From Flavobacteriaceae bacterium (GTDB taxonomy: Bacteria > Bacteroidota > Bacteroidia > Flavobacteriales > Flavobacteriaceae), in the NCBI GenBank assembly GCA_028825365.1, contig JAPKAF010000002.1:1-61328 (forward strand): a stretch of 61,328 bases of DNA, read 5' to 3'. Position numbers and translations under genes: made by a program. A model generated the notes under the pieces. That model had not been told where the DNA came from and searched no databases. It saw only the letters and a list, made by a program, of their open reading frames with translations. Positions 17,759-26,758 of the stretch are shown here, one piece after another. The first letter of the stretch is position 1; every line of letters begins with the position of its first letter.

Positions 17759-19060
17759 ATGAAAAAATTAGCAAACATATTAATAGCGGTAACTTTTATA
17801 AGTACTCAGCTATATGCACAACAAACTCCGGGTAATGTTCAAAAAGAAGCAATTACTCTTTTAGGTGGTATAGCACATATCGGTAATGGAACTATAATTA
17901 AAAATAGCGCTATAGTATTTGAAGATGGAATTATTAAAGCCTGTGTTGATGCTGACAAATCTAAAATAGCATATAAAGGAGAAATTATTAATATAAAGGG
18001 GCAGCATGTTTATCCTGGATTTATAGCAGCAAACACATCTCTTGGATTAGTTGAAGTAGATGCTGTAAGGGCTAGTGATGATAAAGAAGAAATAGGAGAA
18101 AATAATCCAAATATCAATAGTTTAATAGCATATAATGCTGAATCAAAAGTTGTTGAGTCAATGAGACCAAATGGGGTTTTAATAGCTCAAGTGTCCCCTG
18201 GGGGAGGTAGAATTTCTGGAGCTTCATCTATAGTTCAACTTGATGCATGGAATTGGGAAGATGCAACAATAAAAACCAATGATGGAATACATTTAAACTG
18301 GCCTAATAGCTTTTCAAGAGGAAGATGGTGGTTAGGTGAATCTAGAGGTTTTAAACAAAATCCAAAATACAATAACGAGATAGATGAATTAACAGATTAT
18401 TTTGAAGAATCTGTAACTTATCTAGGTGGTAATAAAACTATGAAAAATTTAGCTTTTGAAGCTATGAGTGGATTATTTAACAATAGTCAATCACTGTTTA
18501 TTCATGTAGAGGATGAAAAAGGAATTATTGATGCTGTTAATTTTTCTAATAATTTTAATATTGCTAATGTTGTTATAGTTGGAGGCTATCAAGCTCATTT
18601 AGTAACAGATTTTTTAATAAACAATAACGTATCGGTACTATTACAGCACACACATAGTTTACCTAATTTTGAAGATGAGGATTATGACTTTACATTTAAA
18701 AATCCAAAAAAGTTGCTTGATGCAGGTGTATTAGTAGGAATACATACCGGTGATGCAGCAAATTTTCAAACAAGAAATTTACCTTTTTATGCTGGACAAG
18801 TAGCTGCTCAAGGAGTAGAAAAAGAAATCGCTTTGCAATTAATAACATATAATACAGCAAAGATATTGCGAATTGAAGATAAACTAGGTACACTAGAAGC
18901 TGGAAAAGATGCAACTTTATTTGTAAGTAAAGGAGATGCTTTAGATATGAAAACAAACCATTTGACTAGTGCTTTTATTTCGGGCAGAAAAATAAGCTTA
19001 GAAACTCATCAAACAGAACTTTGGAAAAGATATTCAAAGAAATACCAATCTACCAATTAA
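17759..19060 (+). CDS. Exported amidohydrolase-like protein lacking the HxH metal motif
   Basis: 433 aa from the ATG at 17759 (MKKLANILIA), which gives a clean signal peptide ending LYAQ; the frame is open 6 codons further back but that would overlap the previous gene. It has the amidohydrolase frame (GQHVYPGFIAANTSLG at 81-96, later GIHTGDAAN and LGTLEAGKDATLFV) but the HxH position is AANTS, so zinc binding as in active members is unlikely. Possibly a structural partner of the preceding double protein. Confidence 0.85.
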   Translation: MKKLANILIAVTFISTQLYAQQTPGNVQKEAITLLGGIAHIGNGTIIKNSAIVFEDGIIKACVDADKSKIAYKGEIINIKGQHVYPGFIAANTSLGLVEVDAVRASDDKEEIGENNPNINSLIAYNAESKVVESMRPNGVLIAQVSPGGGRISGASSIVQLDAWNWEDATIKTNDGIHLNWPNSFSRGRWWLGESRGFKQNPKYNNEIDELTDYFEESVTYLGGNKTMKNLAFEAMSGLFNNSQSLFIHVEDEKGIIDAVNFSNNFNIANVVIVGGYQAHLVTDFLINNNVSVLLQHTHSLPNFEDEDYDFTFKNPKKLLDAGVLVGIHTGDAANFQTRNLPFYAGQVAAQGVEKEIALQLITYNTAKILRIEDKLGTLEAGKDATLFVSKGDALDMKTNHLTSAFISGRKISLETHQTELWKRYSKKYQSTN

Positions 19061-19064
19061 TTAG

Positions 19065-19862
19065 ATGAACAAAAAGTTATTAAGTGTTAATAATAAAGAA
19101 GTAAAGGGGTTTTACCAACTAACTTTAAAATCCAAATATAGAAAGAACTCTAATTCGTTTCTTATAGAGGGTATAAGAGAAATTAAACTAGCAATAAATA
19201 ATAATTATGAAATTAAACAATTATTATTTTGCCCTAGTATAATTAAGGAGATTGATTTAGATAAATTAATAGATTCTAAAATTGAAAAAACAGAAGTTTC
19301 TAGAGAGGTATATCAAAAACTAGCATATAGAAATTCTACCGAAGGAGTAATAGCAATTTCAAATTTTAAGGATCATAATCTTAAAAAATTAAAATTTAAA
19401 TCCAAAAATCCATTAGTCGTAGTAATCGAAGCTCCTGAGAAGCCCGGCAATATAGGAGCAATACTTAGAACAACTGATGCTGCAAATATAGAAGCTGTTA
19501 TCATCGCTAACCCTAAAACTGATCTATACAATCCAAACATAATAAGATCAAGTGTTGGTTGTTTATTTACAAATAGCATTTACTGTGGAAGCACTTCGGA
19601 AGTTATATCTTTTCTGAAAGACAATAATATTAATATCTACGCGGCCTCACTACAAGCAAAAGAACAATACCACAAACAAAATTACAAAGAATCTAGTGCT
19701 ATAGTAATTGGAACAGAAGATAATGGTCTCTCTAAAGAATGGACAGATAATTCATTTAAAAATATAATAATTCCAATGCAAGGAGACATAGATTCTCTGA
19801 ACTTATCTAATGCAGCTGCTATTCTAATTTTTGAAGCAAAACGACAAAGAAACTTCTCATAA
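19065..19862 (+). CDS. TrmH/SpoU-family RNA 2'-O-methyltransferase
   Basis: 265 aa. An N-terminal substrate-binding domain (about 1-105, with FLIEGIREI) precedes a SPOUT methyltransferase whose three knot motifs are visible: EAPEKPGNIGAILRTTDAAN, VIGTEDNGLSKEW and IPMQGDIDSLNLSNAAAI. It transfers a methyl group from SAM to a ribose 2'-OH in rRNA or tRNA. The exact nucleotide cannot be told from sequence. It follows the amidohydrolase by 4 bp and may be co-transcribed. Confidence 0.92.
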   Translation: MNKKLLSVNNKEVKGFYQLTLKSKYRKNSNSFLIEGIREIKLAINNNYEIKQLLFCPSIIKEIDLDKLIDSKIEKTEVSREVYQKLAYRNSTEGVIAISNFKDHNLKKLKFKSKNPLVVVIEAPEKPGNIGAILRTTDAANIEAVIIANPKTDLYNPNIIRSSVGCLFTNSIYCGSTSEVISFLKDNNINIYAASLQAKEQYHKQNYKESSAIVIGTEDNGLSKEWTDNSFKNIIIPMQGDIDSLNLSNAAAILIFEAKRQRNFS

Positions 19863-19916
19863 AAATATCTACAATACTATAGGCTAATAGCATAGTTTGT
19901 GGTATTTTTAATACAT

Positions 19917-22124
19917 ATGCCATTAACAGAAGTAGAAATAGAAAATAATGCAATAGCTAAAGAGTACAAGGAACTTCTGAGAATTAGTTACCAAACTCTA
20001 TCAGCAGCAGACAAAAAGTTAATACGAAAAGCTTTTGATCTTGCTGTTGAAGCACATAATGGTCAAAGAAGAAAATCTGGAGAAGCTTATGTTTTTCATC
20101 CAATAGCTGTAGCAAAAATTGTCTCCTCGGAAATAGGCCTTGATGCAACGTCTATAGCTGCTGCTCTAATTCATGATGTAGTTGAAGACAACGAAAATTA
20201 TACGATAAATGACATTGAGCAAATGTTTGGTAAAGTTGTTGCTAAAATTGTTTACGGACTTACAAAGATTTCTAAACTAAGTAAAAGTTCTGATGTTTCG
20301 TTACAAGCAGAGAATTTCAAAAAAATGCTATTAACACTTAACGATGATGTTAGAGTTATTATAATAAAGATTGCAGATAGATTACATAACATGCAAACTA
20401 TGCATGCTATGAAGCCTGATAAACAAATTAAAATTGCTTCAGAGACACTTTATATTTACGCCCCATTAGCCCACAGGATTGGCTTATATAATATTAAAAA
20501 TGAACTCGAAGATTTAGGTCTTAAATACACTGAACCTGAAGTATATAATGATATCTCAAGTAAGTTAATTGAAAGCAAAGAGGAACAAGATCAGTACATC
20601 AATGAAATCAACGAAACATTAAGTGGTAAATTAAACTCCGAAAAACTAAAATACCTTATTAAAGGAAGACCAAAGTCTATATACTCCATTAGAAATAAAA
20701 TGGTAAAAAAAGGAGTTTCTTTAGATGAAGTCTATGATAAGTTTGCAGTTAGAATTATTTATAAATCAAGTCTAAAAAACGAAAAGTTCTTAGCTTGGAA
20801 AATTTACTCAATAGTAACTGATTTCTTTACTCCTAACCCAATTAGATTAAGAGACTGGATTTCATCTCCCAGATCAACTGGCTATGAAGCGCTTCACATA
20901 ACAGTTGTTGGACCAAAAAATAGATGGGTAGAAGTTCAAATAAGAAGTGAAAGAATGGATGAAATAGCTGAAAAAGGATACGCAGCTCATTATAAATATA
21001 AACAAGTTGGTGACTCCGATGGGAGTTTAGATCTCTGGATAAATAAACTACAAGAAACATTAGAAAGTAATGAGAGTAATGCTATAGATTTTGTAGAAGA
21101 ATTTAAACTAAATCTATACTCAGAAGAAATTTTTGTTTTTACTCCTGCGGGAGAATTAAAATCATTACCAAAGAATGCGACTTCACTAGACTTTGCATTT
21201 AGTATACATACACAAGTTGGTTTAAAAACAAGAGGAGTCAAGGTTAATGGAAAGTTAGTTCCTCTAAACTATAAACTACAAAGCGGAGATAGAGTTGAAA
21301 TTTTGACATCAGAAAAAACTAAACCTACTGCTAACTGGCTAGATTACGCCACTACAGCAAGAGCAAAAAATAAAATAAAGTCTTCTTTAAATGACGAAAA
21401 GAAAAAACTTGCAGAAGATGGCAGGGAAATTTTAAGAAGAAAACTCAAACAGTTAAAAATATCATTAAACGATAGTACAATAAACGAACTAATTACTTTT
21501 TTTAAACTTAAAACAAGTTTAGATTTATTTTATAGAGTTGGTATCAATACAATTGATAATCCAATGATAAAGAAATATGCAGCTTCTAGAAGCAATATTT
21601 TAATGAGTTTTTTGAAAAATAGAATTAGAAGAAAACCTAAGGACATAGATTTGAATAAAGATGAAATTACTCTTAAATATGATATGTTGGTCTTTGGTAG
21701 TGATGAAGAAAGATTAGAATACAAACTATCTCCATGCTGTAACCCTATACAAGGGGATACAGTCTTTGGTTTTTTAACTATAAATGAAGGAATTAAAGTT
21801 CATAAAATAAACTGTCCAAACTCTTTAAGTTTACAGTCTAATTACGCTTATCGAATAATTAATGCAAAGTGGATTGATTCTACAGAACAAGATTTTACAG
21901 TTAAAATAAATATAAGTGGAATAGACACATTTGGTTTAGCGAACAACATAACTAAAGTTATTTCTGATAACATGAATGTTAATATGAAAAAGCTGAATTT
22001 TGAAACTAATAGCGGAGTTTTTAGCGGAAGTATAACCATGTCAGTAAATAGTAATAATTATGCTATAAAGGTTATGGATAAAATTAAAAAACTTAATGGT
22101 GTTGAGAAGGTCAAAAGAATATAA
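19917..22124 (+). CDS. spoT: Bifunctional (p)ppGpp synthetase/hydrolase (RelA/SpoT homologue)
   Basis: 735 aa from the ATG at 19917; an upstream in-frame GTG at 19899 is possible but adds only six hydrophobic residues not expected in the family. Domains in order: HD hydrolase (HP near 60, IHDVVED at about 84-90, ADRLHNMQT), synthetase (GRPKSIYSI, SPRSTGYEALH, EVQIRS...AAHYKYK), TGS (VFTPAGELKSLP) and C-terminal ACT. Both catalytic halves look intact, so it should make and destroy the alarmone ppGpp during starvation. The C-terminal zinc-finger-like region keeps YKLSPCCNPIQGD. The fur-type gene follows after 18 bp. Confidence 0.95.
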   Translation: MPLTEVEIENNAIAKEYKELLRISYQTLSAADKKLIRKAFDLAVEAHNGQRRKSGEAYVFHPIAVAKIVSSEIGLDATSIAAALIHDVVEDNENYTINDIEQMFGKVVAKIVYGLTKISKLSKSSDVSLQAENFKKMLLTLNDDVRVIIIKIADRLHNMQTMHAMKPDKQIKIASETLYIYAPLAHRIGLYNIKNELEDLGLKYTEPEVYNDISSKLIESKEEQDQYINEINETLSGKLNSEKLKYLIKGRPKSIYSIRNKMVKKGVSLDEVYDKFAVRIIYKSSLKNEKFLAWKIYSIVTDFFTPNPIRLRDWISSPRSTGYEALHITVVGPKNRWVEVQIRSERMDEIAEKGYAAHYKYKQVGDSDGSLDLWINKLQETLESNESNAIDFVEEFKLNLYSEEIFVFTPAGELKSLPKNATSLDFAFSIHTQVGLKTRGVKVNGKLVPLNYKLQSGDRVEILTSEKTKPTANWLDYATTARAKNKIKSSLNDEKKKLAEDGREILRRKLKQLKISLNDSTINELITFFKLKTSLDLFYRVGINTIDNPMIKKYAASRSNILMSFLKNRIRRKPKDIDLNKDEITLKYDMLVFGSDEERLEYKLSPCCNPIQGDTVFGFLTINEGIKVHKINCPNSLSLQSNYAYRIINAKWIDSTEQDFTVKINISGIDTFGLANNITKVISDNMNVNMKKLNFETNSGVFSGSITMSVNSNNYAIKVMDKIKKLNGVEKVKRI

Positions 22125-22142
22125 TTTTTATAAATTAGCAAT

Positions 22143-22598
22143 ATGAGTTCAAAGACACATTCAAAAAATCAAGAAATTGTAAAAAATGCATTCACACGTT
22201 TTTTGCAAGAAAATGGTCACAGAAAAACACCAGAGAGATACGCTATATTACAAGAGATTTATAACAGCGATGTTCATTTTGATATTGAATCATTATATAT
22301 TAAAATGAAAAACAAAAAGTATAGAGTCTCTAGAGCTACTTTGTATAATACCATTGAATTACTTTTAGAATCTTCGTTAGTAAGAAGACATCAGTTTGGA
22401 AATAATCAAGCACATTATGAGAAGTGTTACTTTGATAAACAGCATGATCATTTAATAATAAGTGATACAGGAGAAGTTATTGAATTCTGTGATCCAAGAA
22501 TTGAAATTATAAAAAAAACAATTGAAGAAGTTTTTGATGTAAAGATTGAAAACCACTCTTTATATTTTTACGGAACAAAAAATAACGAAAATAAATAA
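22143..22598 (+). CDS. Fur-family transcriptional regulator
   Basis: 151 aa. Winged-helix DNA-binding domain ([16 protein letters not shown], then [12 protein letters not shown]) and the dimerisation domain with HDHLI and GEVIEFCD. Fur proteins sense Fe(II) or, in relatives, zinc, manganese or peroxide. The C-terminal CxxC pair of the structural zinc site is not seen, so metal specificity is uncertain; Fur or Zur/PerR cannot be separated here. It lies between the RelA/SpoT and purA genes, 15 bp before purA, and is probably co-transcribed with them. Confidence 0.9.
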   Translation: MSSKTHSKNQEIVKNAFTRFLQENGHRKTPERYAILQEIYNSDVHFDIESLYIKMKNKKYRVSRATLYNTIELLLESSLVRRHQFGNNQAHYEKCYFDKQHDHLIISDTGEVIEFCDPRIEIIKKTIEEVFDVKIENHSLYFYGTKNNENK

Positions 22599-22613
22599 AA
22601 ATTTATATTAGCG

Positions 22614-23885
22614 ATGAGTGTTGATTTACTACTAGGATTACAATGGGGAGACGAAGGAAAAGGAAAAATTGTAGATGTTTTAACATCTAAATATGACATT
22701 ATAGCCAGATTTCAAGGAGGCCCTAATGCTGGACACACACTTGTGTTTAACGGACGCAAGCATGTATTACATACAATTCCGTCAGGAATTTTTCATGAGA
22801 ATAAAATTAACCTAGTCGGTAATGGAGTAGTTATAGATCCTGTTATTTTTAAAAACGAACTAGATAAGCTAGAAGAGGTAGGAGTTGATTATAGAAAATC
22901 GATGCTTATTTCAAGAAAGGCACACTTAATACTTCCTACACATAGAATAATAGATGCAGTAAGTGAGAAATCAAAAGGTAAAAAGAAAATTGGATCAACT
23001 CTAAAAGGGATTGGTCCAACATACATGGACAAAACTGGAAGAAATGGCATTAGAGTTGGAGACTTAGAATCTGACAAATGGTTAATTAAATACAGAAATT
23101 TAGCAAATAAGCACCAAAAGATGGTCAAATTCTATGATATAGATTTTGACTATAATTTAGAAGAACTTGAGAAGGAGTTTTTTAAAGCAATAGAAGTTTT
23201 AAAAAGCTTGAATTTTACAGATTCTGAAGAATATATATTTAATGCACAAAATAATAACAAATCAATTTTAGCTGAGGGCGCACAAGGTTCACTTTTAGAT
23301 ATAGATTTTGGTACTTATCCATACGTAACTTCATCTAACACTACAGCTGCAGGTGCTTGTACTGGATTAGGGGTTGCTCCTAATTCAATAAAAAAAGTAT
23401 ATGGTATCTTTAAGGCATATACAACTAGAGTTGGATCTGGCCCTTTCCCTACAGAATTATTTGATAAAGATGGGGAAACTATGGGAGTAGTAGGAAAAGA
23501 GTTCGGAGCAACAACAGGAAGATCTAGAAGATGTGGTTGGCTAGACTTAGTAGCTCTTAAGTATGCATGCCAAATAAATGGAGTGACAGAATTAATGATG
23601 ATGAAAGGAGACGTACTTTCAGGGTTTAAAACAATAAAAATTTGCACATCATACATGTATAACGGAGAACAAATAGAGCATTTTCCTTATGATATTGAGT
23701 CGGATAGTATAAAACCTAATTATAAAGAATTCAATGGTTGGGAAGAAGACCTTACTCAAAAAGAGAGTTTTGATAGTTTACCAAATAGTTTGAAAGAATA
23801 CATGAGTTTCATAGAAAAAGAATTGAATATCCCAATAACTATTGTATCAGTTGGACCTGACAGAAAACAAACAATATTTGTGTAA
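22614..23885 (+). CDS. purA: Adenylosuccinate synthase
   Basis: 423 aa, usual length. GTP-dependent ligation of IMP and aspartate, first committed step to AMP. The P-loop WGDEGKGK (11-18), GGPNAGHT (about 37-44), the Thr/Gly-rich IMP loop GSTLKGIGPTYMDK and TTGRSRRCGWLD are present. Its in-vivo link to the stringent response is notable since ppGpp inhibits PurA in other bacteria and the RelA/SpoT gene is two genes upstream. Confidence 0.97.
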   Translation: MSVDLLLGLQWGDEGKGKIVDVLTSKYDIIARFQGGPNAGHTLVFNGRKHVLHTIPSGIFHENKINLVGNGVVIDPVIFKNELDKLEEVGVDYRKSMLISRKAHLILPTHRIIDAVSEKSKGKKKIGSTLKGIGPTYMDKTGRNGIRVGDLESDKWLIKYRNLANKHQKMVKFYDIDFDYNLEELEKEFFKAIEVLKSLNFTDSEEYIFNAQNNNKSILAEGAQGSLLDIDFGTYPYVTSSNTTAAGACTGLGVAPNSIKKVYGIFKAYTTRVGSGPFPTELFDKDGETMGVVGKEFGATTGRSRRCGWLDLVALKYACQINGVTELMMMKGDVLSGFKTIKICTSYMYNGEQIEHFPYDIESDSIKPNYKEFNGWEEDLTQKESFDSLPNSLKEYMSFIEKELNIPITIVSVGPDRKQTIFV

Positions 23886-23904
23886 AAAAACATACAACAC
23901 CAAG

Positions 23905-25491
23905 TTGAAAAAAAAAATTAACAAATACCTATTCACTAGTTTATTTTTAATTTCCTTAACTAATTTATTTTCTCAAGAAAGTACACGTATTCAAATTGAT
24001 AGCGCAGGTTTTTTTGAAAAAGATGATATTAAATTCTCTGATGCAACAGTTCTAACTAGAGATAATAAAAATAAAGTTAAAATATCTCATGAAGGGGTAG
24101 ACCTGTGGTGCAATCAAGCATATTTTTATGAAAAAAGTAATTATATTGAAGCTTATGGAGATGTAGTTTTAATACAAGGTGATACTATTAATTTAAGTTC
24201 CGAGTATCTAGAATATAACGGAAATACTAAAATTGCTTTTGCTAGTGGAGATGTGGAGCTAATAGAACCAACTTCGGTTTTATCTACAGATTCCTTATAT
24301 TTTGACAGGAACAAGCAAGAAGCATTTTATAATAACTTTGGAAGAGTCATTAAAGCTAAAGAAGATACAATTTATAGCAAAGTTGGAAGGTTTTTTATAG
24401 ATAAAAAAAAATATGAATTTAGGAGAAATGTATTACTAAAAAACCCTAAATATGATATAACTACTTCAAGGTTAGATTTTTACACAGAAAACGGGCATGC
24501 ATATTTTTATGGACCTACAGACATAATTAGTGATGGGTCTAATATTTACTGTGAACTAGGTTTTTATGACACAAATAGCGATAACGGATATTTTATAAAA
24601 GAATCTAGAGTTGAATTTAATAACTCAACTATATATGCAGATAGCATATATTTTGATAGAAATATTAATTTTGCATCTGCAACAAATAATATTAAAATTA
24701 TTGATACAATCAATGAAAATATTACACGTGGAAACTACGCAGAGATATTTAAATCAAAGGACTCTATGTTTATTACCCAAAAAGCAATTATAGCTTCTAA
24801 ACAAGATGTAGATTCGTTATATATACGTAGTGATACTATCTTAATTACTGGCAATGAGGACAACCGAGTAATTAGAGCTTTTAAAAATGCTAGGATTTTT
24901 AAACAAGATTTAAGTGGTCGGGCAGATTCAATACATTACAATAAATCAAAAGGGTTAGCACAATTTATAAACATTAATAACAAAAGAGATTTATCATTTG
25001 AAAAAACTAAAAAACCAATACTTTTTAATTTAAATAATCAAATAACTGGAGATACAATACATTTAAAATTTCAAAAAAATACAAATAAAATTGATTCACT
25101 CATAGTATATAATAATGCATTTATTCTTGAAAAAGACTCATTAGGAGTAGGGTTTAATCAACTTTCAGGAAAAGCTTTGTATGGAAAATTTTTTAATAAC
25201 GAATTAAAAAGTATAGATATCATCAAAAATGCTGAATCTATATATTATCTTAGAAATGATAAACAAGAGTTAGTTACGATTGACAGATCTAAATCTGCAA
25301 AATTAAAAGTATATTTTAAAGTTAGTGAAATTGATAAGATTCAAAAAATAAATCAAATTGATGGCAAGACATATCCAGAAAATAAATTTAATGATAATTT
25401 AAAAGAATTAAAAGGCTTTAACAATAGGCTAGATGAAAAAATTAACTCAATTAATGAACTTTTTAACGAAATTAAAGAAAGAGAAAATTAA
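23905..25491 (+). CDS. LptA/OstA-like periplasmic protein (LPS transport)
   Basis: 528 aa from a TTG at 23905. No ATG is suitably placed: the frame is open back to a TTG at 23842 inside purA, but only the start at 23905 gives a clean signal peptide (three Lys, a hydrophobic run, NLFSQ). The mature part is built from repeated beta-strand units (VDLWCNQAYFY, YGDVVLIQGD, SGDVELIEP, ESRVEFNNSTIYADSIYF) of the OstA/LptA beta-jelly-roll type, which carries lipopolysaccharide across the periplasm. Much longer than E. coli LptA (185 aa), as in other Bacteroidota. The 3' end overlaps the aminotransferase frame. Confidence 0.85.
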   Translation: MKKKINKYLFTSLFLISLTNLFSQESTRIQIDSAGFFEKDDIKFSDATVLTRDNKNKVKISHEGVDLWCNQAYFYEKSNYIEAYGDVVLIQGDTINLSSEYLEYNGNTKIAFASGDVELIEPTSVLSTDSLYFDRNKQEAFYNNFGRVIKAKEDTIYSKVGRFFIDKKKYEFRRNVLLKNPKYDITTSRLDFYTENGHAYFYGPTDIISDGSNIYCELGFYDTNSDNGYFIKESRVEFNNSTIYADSIYFDRNINFASATNNIKIIDTINENITRGNYAEIFKSKDSMFITQKAIIASKQDVDSLYIRSDTILITGNEDNRVIRAFKNARIFKQDLSGRADSIHYNKSKGLAQFININNKRDLSFEKTKKPILFNLNNQITGDTIHLKFQKNTNKIDSLIVYNNAFILEKDSLGVGFNQLSGKALYGKFFNNELKSIDIIKNAESIYYLRNDKQELVTIDRSKSAKLKVYFKVSEIDKIQKINQIDGKTYPENKFNDNLKELKGFNNRLDEKINSINELFNEIKEREN

Positions 25492-26677
25492 AAAAGATTT
25501 TCATAAATACCAAGCTCAAGTAACCCCCTACCCCTTAGAAATAGAAATAAAGAGAGCGGAAGGATCATACATATACGATACCGATGATAATAAATATTTA
25601 GATTTTATTGCAGGTGTCTCTGCGTGCAGCGTAGGTCACTGCCACCCTCAAGTGGTTGAAGCAATAAAAAAACAATTAGATAAATATCTTCATGTGATGG
25701 TATATGGAGAATTTATTCTAAAGCCTGCAGTAGATTTAACAAAACTGTTATCTAAAAATTTACCTAAAGAATTATCTTCAACTTATCTCACTAACTCTGG
25801 TGCTGAAGCCATAGAAGGAGCTATAAAGTTAGCAAGGAGATTCACTGGAAAAAAAGAGATAATTGGAGCTAATAATGCTTACCACGGAAGCACATTAGGA
25901 GCTCTTACTTTAATGGGTTTAAAAGAAAATAGAAAGCCTTTCGAACCACTTATACCAGAAGTGAATTTCATTAACTTTAATGACATAAATGATATTAGTA
26001 AAATTACGAACAAAACAGCTGGTGTAATTTTAGAAACTATACAGGGGGCAGCAGGTTTTATAGAACCAAAAAATAATTATCTAAAACTAGTTAGTAAAAG
26101 ATGCAAAGAAGTTGGAGCTCTTTTAATATTAGATGAAATACAACCAGGAATAGGGCGTACAGGTAAATTGTTTGGATTTGAAAATTATGATTGTAAACCT
26201 GACATAATTGTTATTGGAAAAGGTCTTGGTGGAGGAATGCCTATTGGTGCATTTATTAGTTCAAAAAAAATTATGAATACTATTAGTGATAACCCTATAT
26301 TAGGACATATCACAACTTTTGGAGGGAATCCAGTTATAGCCGCTTCAGCTTTAGAAACATTAAAAATAATCACTAGTTCAAGTTTAATGAAAGAAGCTCT
26401 TAAAAAAGAAATAGTTATTAGAAATATCTTAAAGCATGAATTAATTACAGAAATAAGAGGAAAAGGTTTGATGCTAGCTATTATACTAAAAAATTCAACT
26501 ATTGCGGACAAGTTAGTGATAGGAGCAAAGAAAAAAGGTTTATTACTTTTTTGGTTATTAATAGAAAAAAAAGCAGTCAGAGTCACTCCTCCTTTGACAA
26601 TTTCTGAAAAAGAAATATCGCTAGGTTGTAAGGTTATTATTGATCTATTAGATGAGATAAATAAAGATGTTAATTAG
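25454..26677 (+). CDS. Class III PLP-dependent aminotransferase (acetylornithine/ornithine type)
   Basis: 407 aa as given. Seen: TNSGAEAIEGAIKLA (phosphate cup), the PLP aspartate in LDEIQPGIGRTG, and the Schiff-base lysine in VIGKGLGGGMPIG. The family moves amino groups between omega-amines and 2-oxoacids; the exact substrate is unclear. The start is uncertain: ATGs at 25433 and 25454 overlap the LptA-like gene by 59 or 38 bp, whereas homologues as I recall begin at about the KKDFHKYQAQ segment. That would fit an ATT start at 25487 that overlaps the preceding TAA. A hairpin follows the stop. Confidence 0.88.
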   Translation: MNFLTKLKKEKIKKDFHKYQAQVTPYPLEIEIKRAEGSYIYDTDDNKYLDFIAGVSACSVGHCHPQVVEAIKKQLDKYLHVMVYGEFILKPAVDLTKLLSKNLPKELSSTYLTNSGAEAIEGAIKLARRFTGKKEIIGANNAYHGSTLGALTLMGLKENRKPFEPLIPEVNFINFNDINDISKITNKTAGVILETIQGAAGFIEPKNNYLKLVSKRCKEVGALLILDEIQPGIGRTGKLFGFENYDCKPDIIVIGKGLGGGMPIGAFISSKKIMNTISDNPILGHITTFGGNPVIAASALETLKIITSSSLMKEALKKEIVIRNILKHELITEIRGKGLMLAIILKNSTIADKLVIGAKKKGLLLFWLLIEKKAVRVTPPLTISEKEISLGCKVIIDLLDEINKDVN

Positions 26678-26698
26678 TTTGTTAAAAAACTAATTTTT
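26672..26698 (+). terminator. Probable rho-independent terminator after the aminotransferase
   Basis: A 9 bp stem AATTAGTTT (26672-26680) pairs with AAACTAATT (26687-26695) and runs into TTTT. The stem includes the stop codon TAG. Stem is all A/T but one G-C pair, so efficiency may be modest. Confidence 0.5.
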
Positions 26699-26726
26699 AA
26701 AATACCGAATTCAAGAATTAGAGTAT

Positions 26727-26734
26727 TAATTTTG
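26727..26734 (+). promoter_or_regulatory. -7 box (TAATTTTG) for the TPR-DUF368-aroE unit
   Basis: Exact TAnnTTTG match 24 bp before the TPR gene start, downstream of the preceding terminator. It would drive the unit of four genes to 30719. Confidence 0.5.
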
Positions 26735-26758
26735 AGACATTAAGTTAATTAGATTTAT

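Noticed and set aside
23315-23656. 113-codon minus-strand frame inside purA
   Set aside because: Shadow of a strongly conserved enzyme gene; no recognisable protein features.
26185-26586. 133-codon minus-strand frame inside the aminotransferase
   Set aside because: Antisense shadow; low-complexity hydrophobic content typical of reversed coding sequence.
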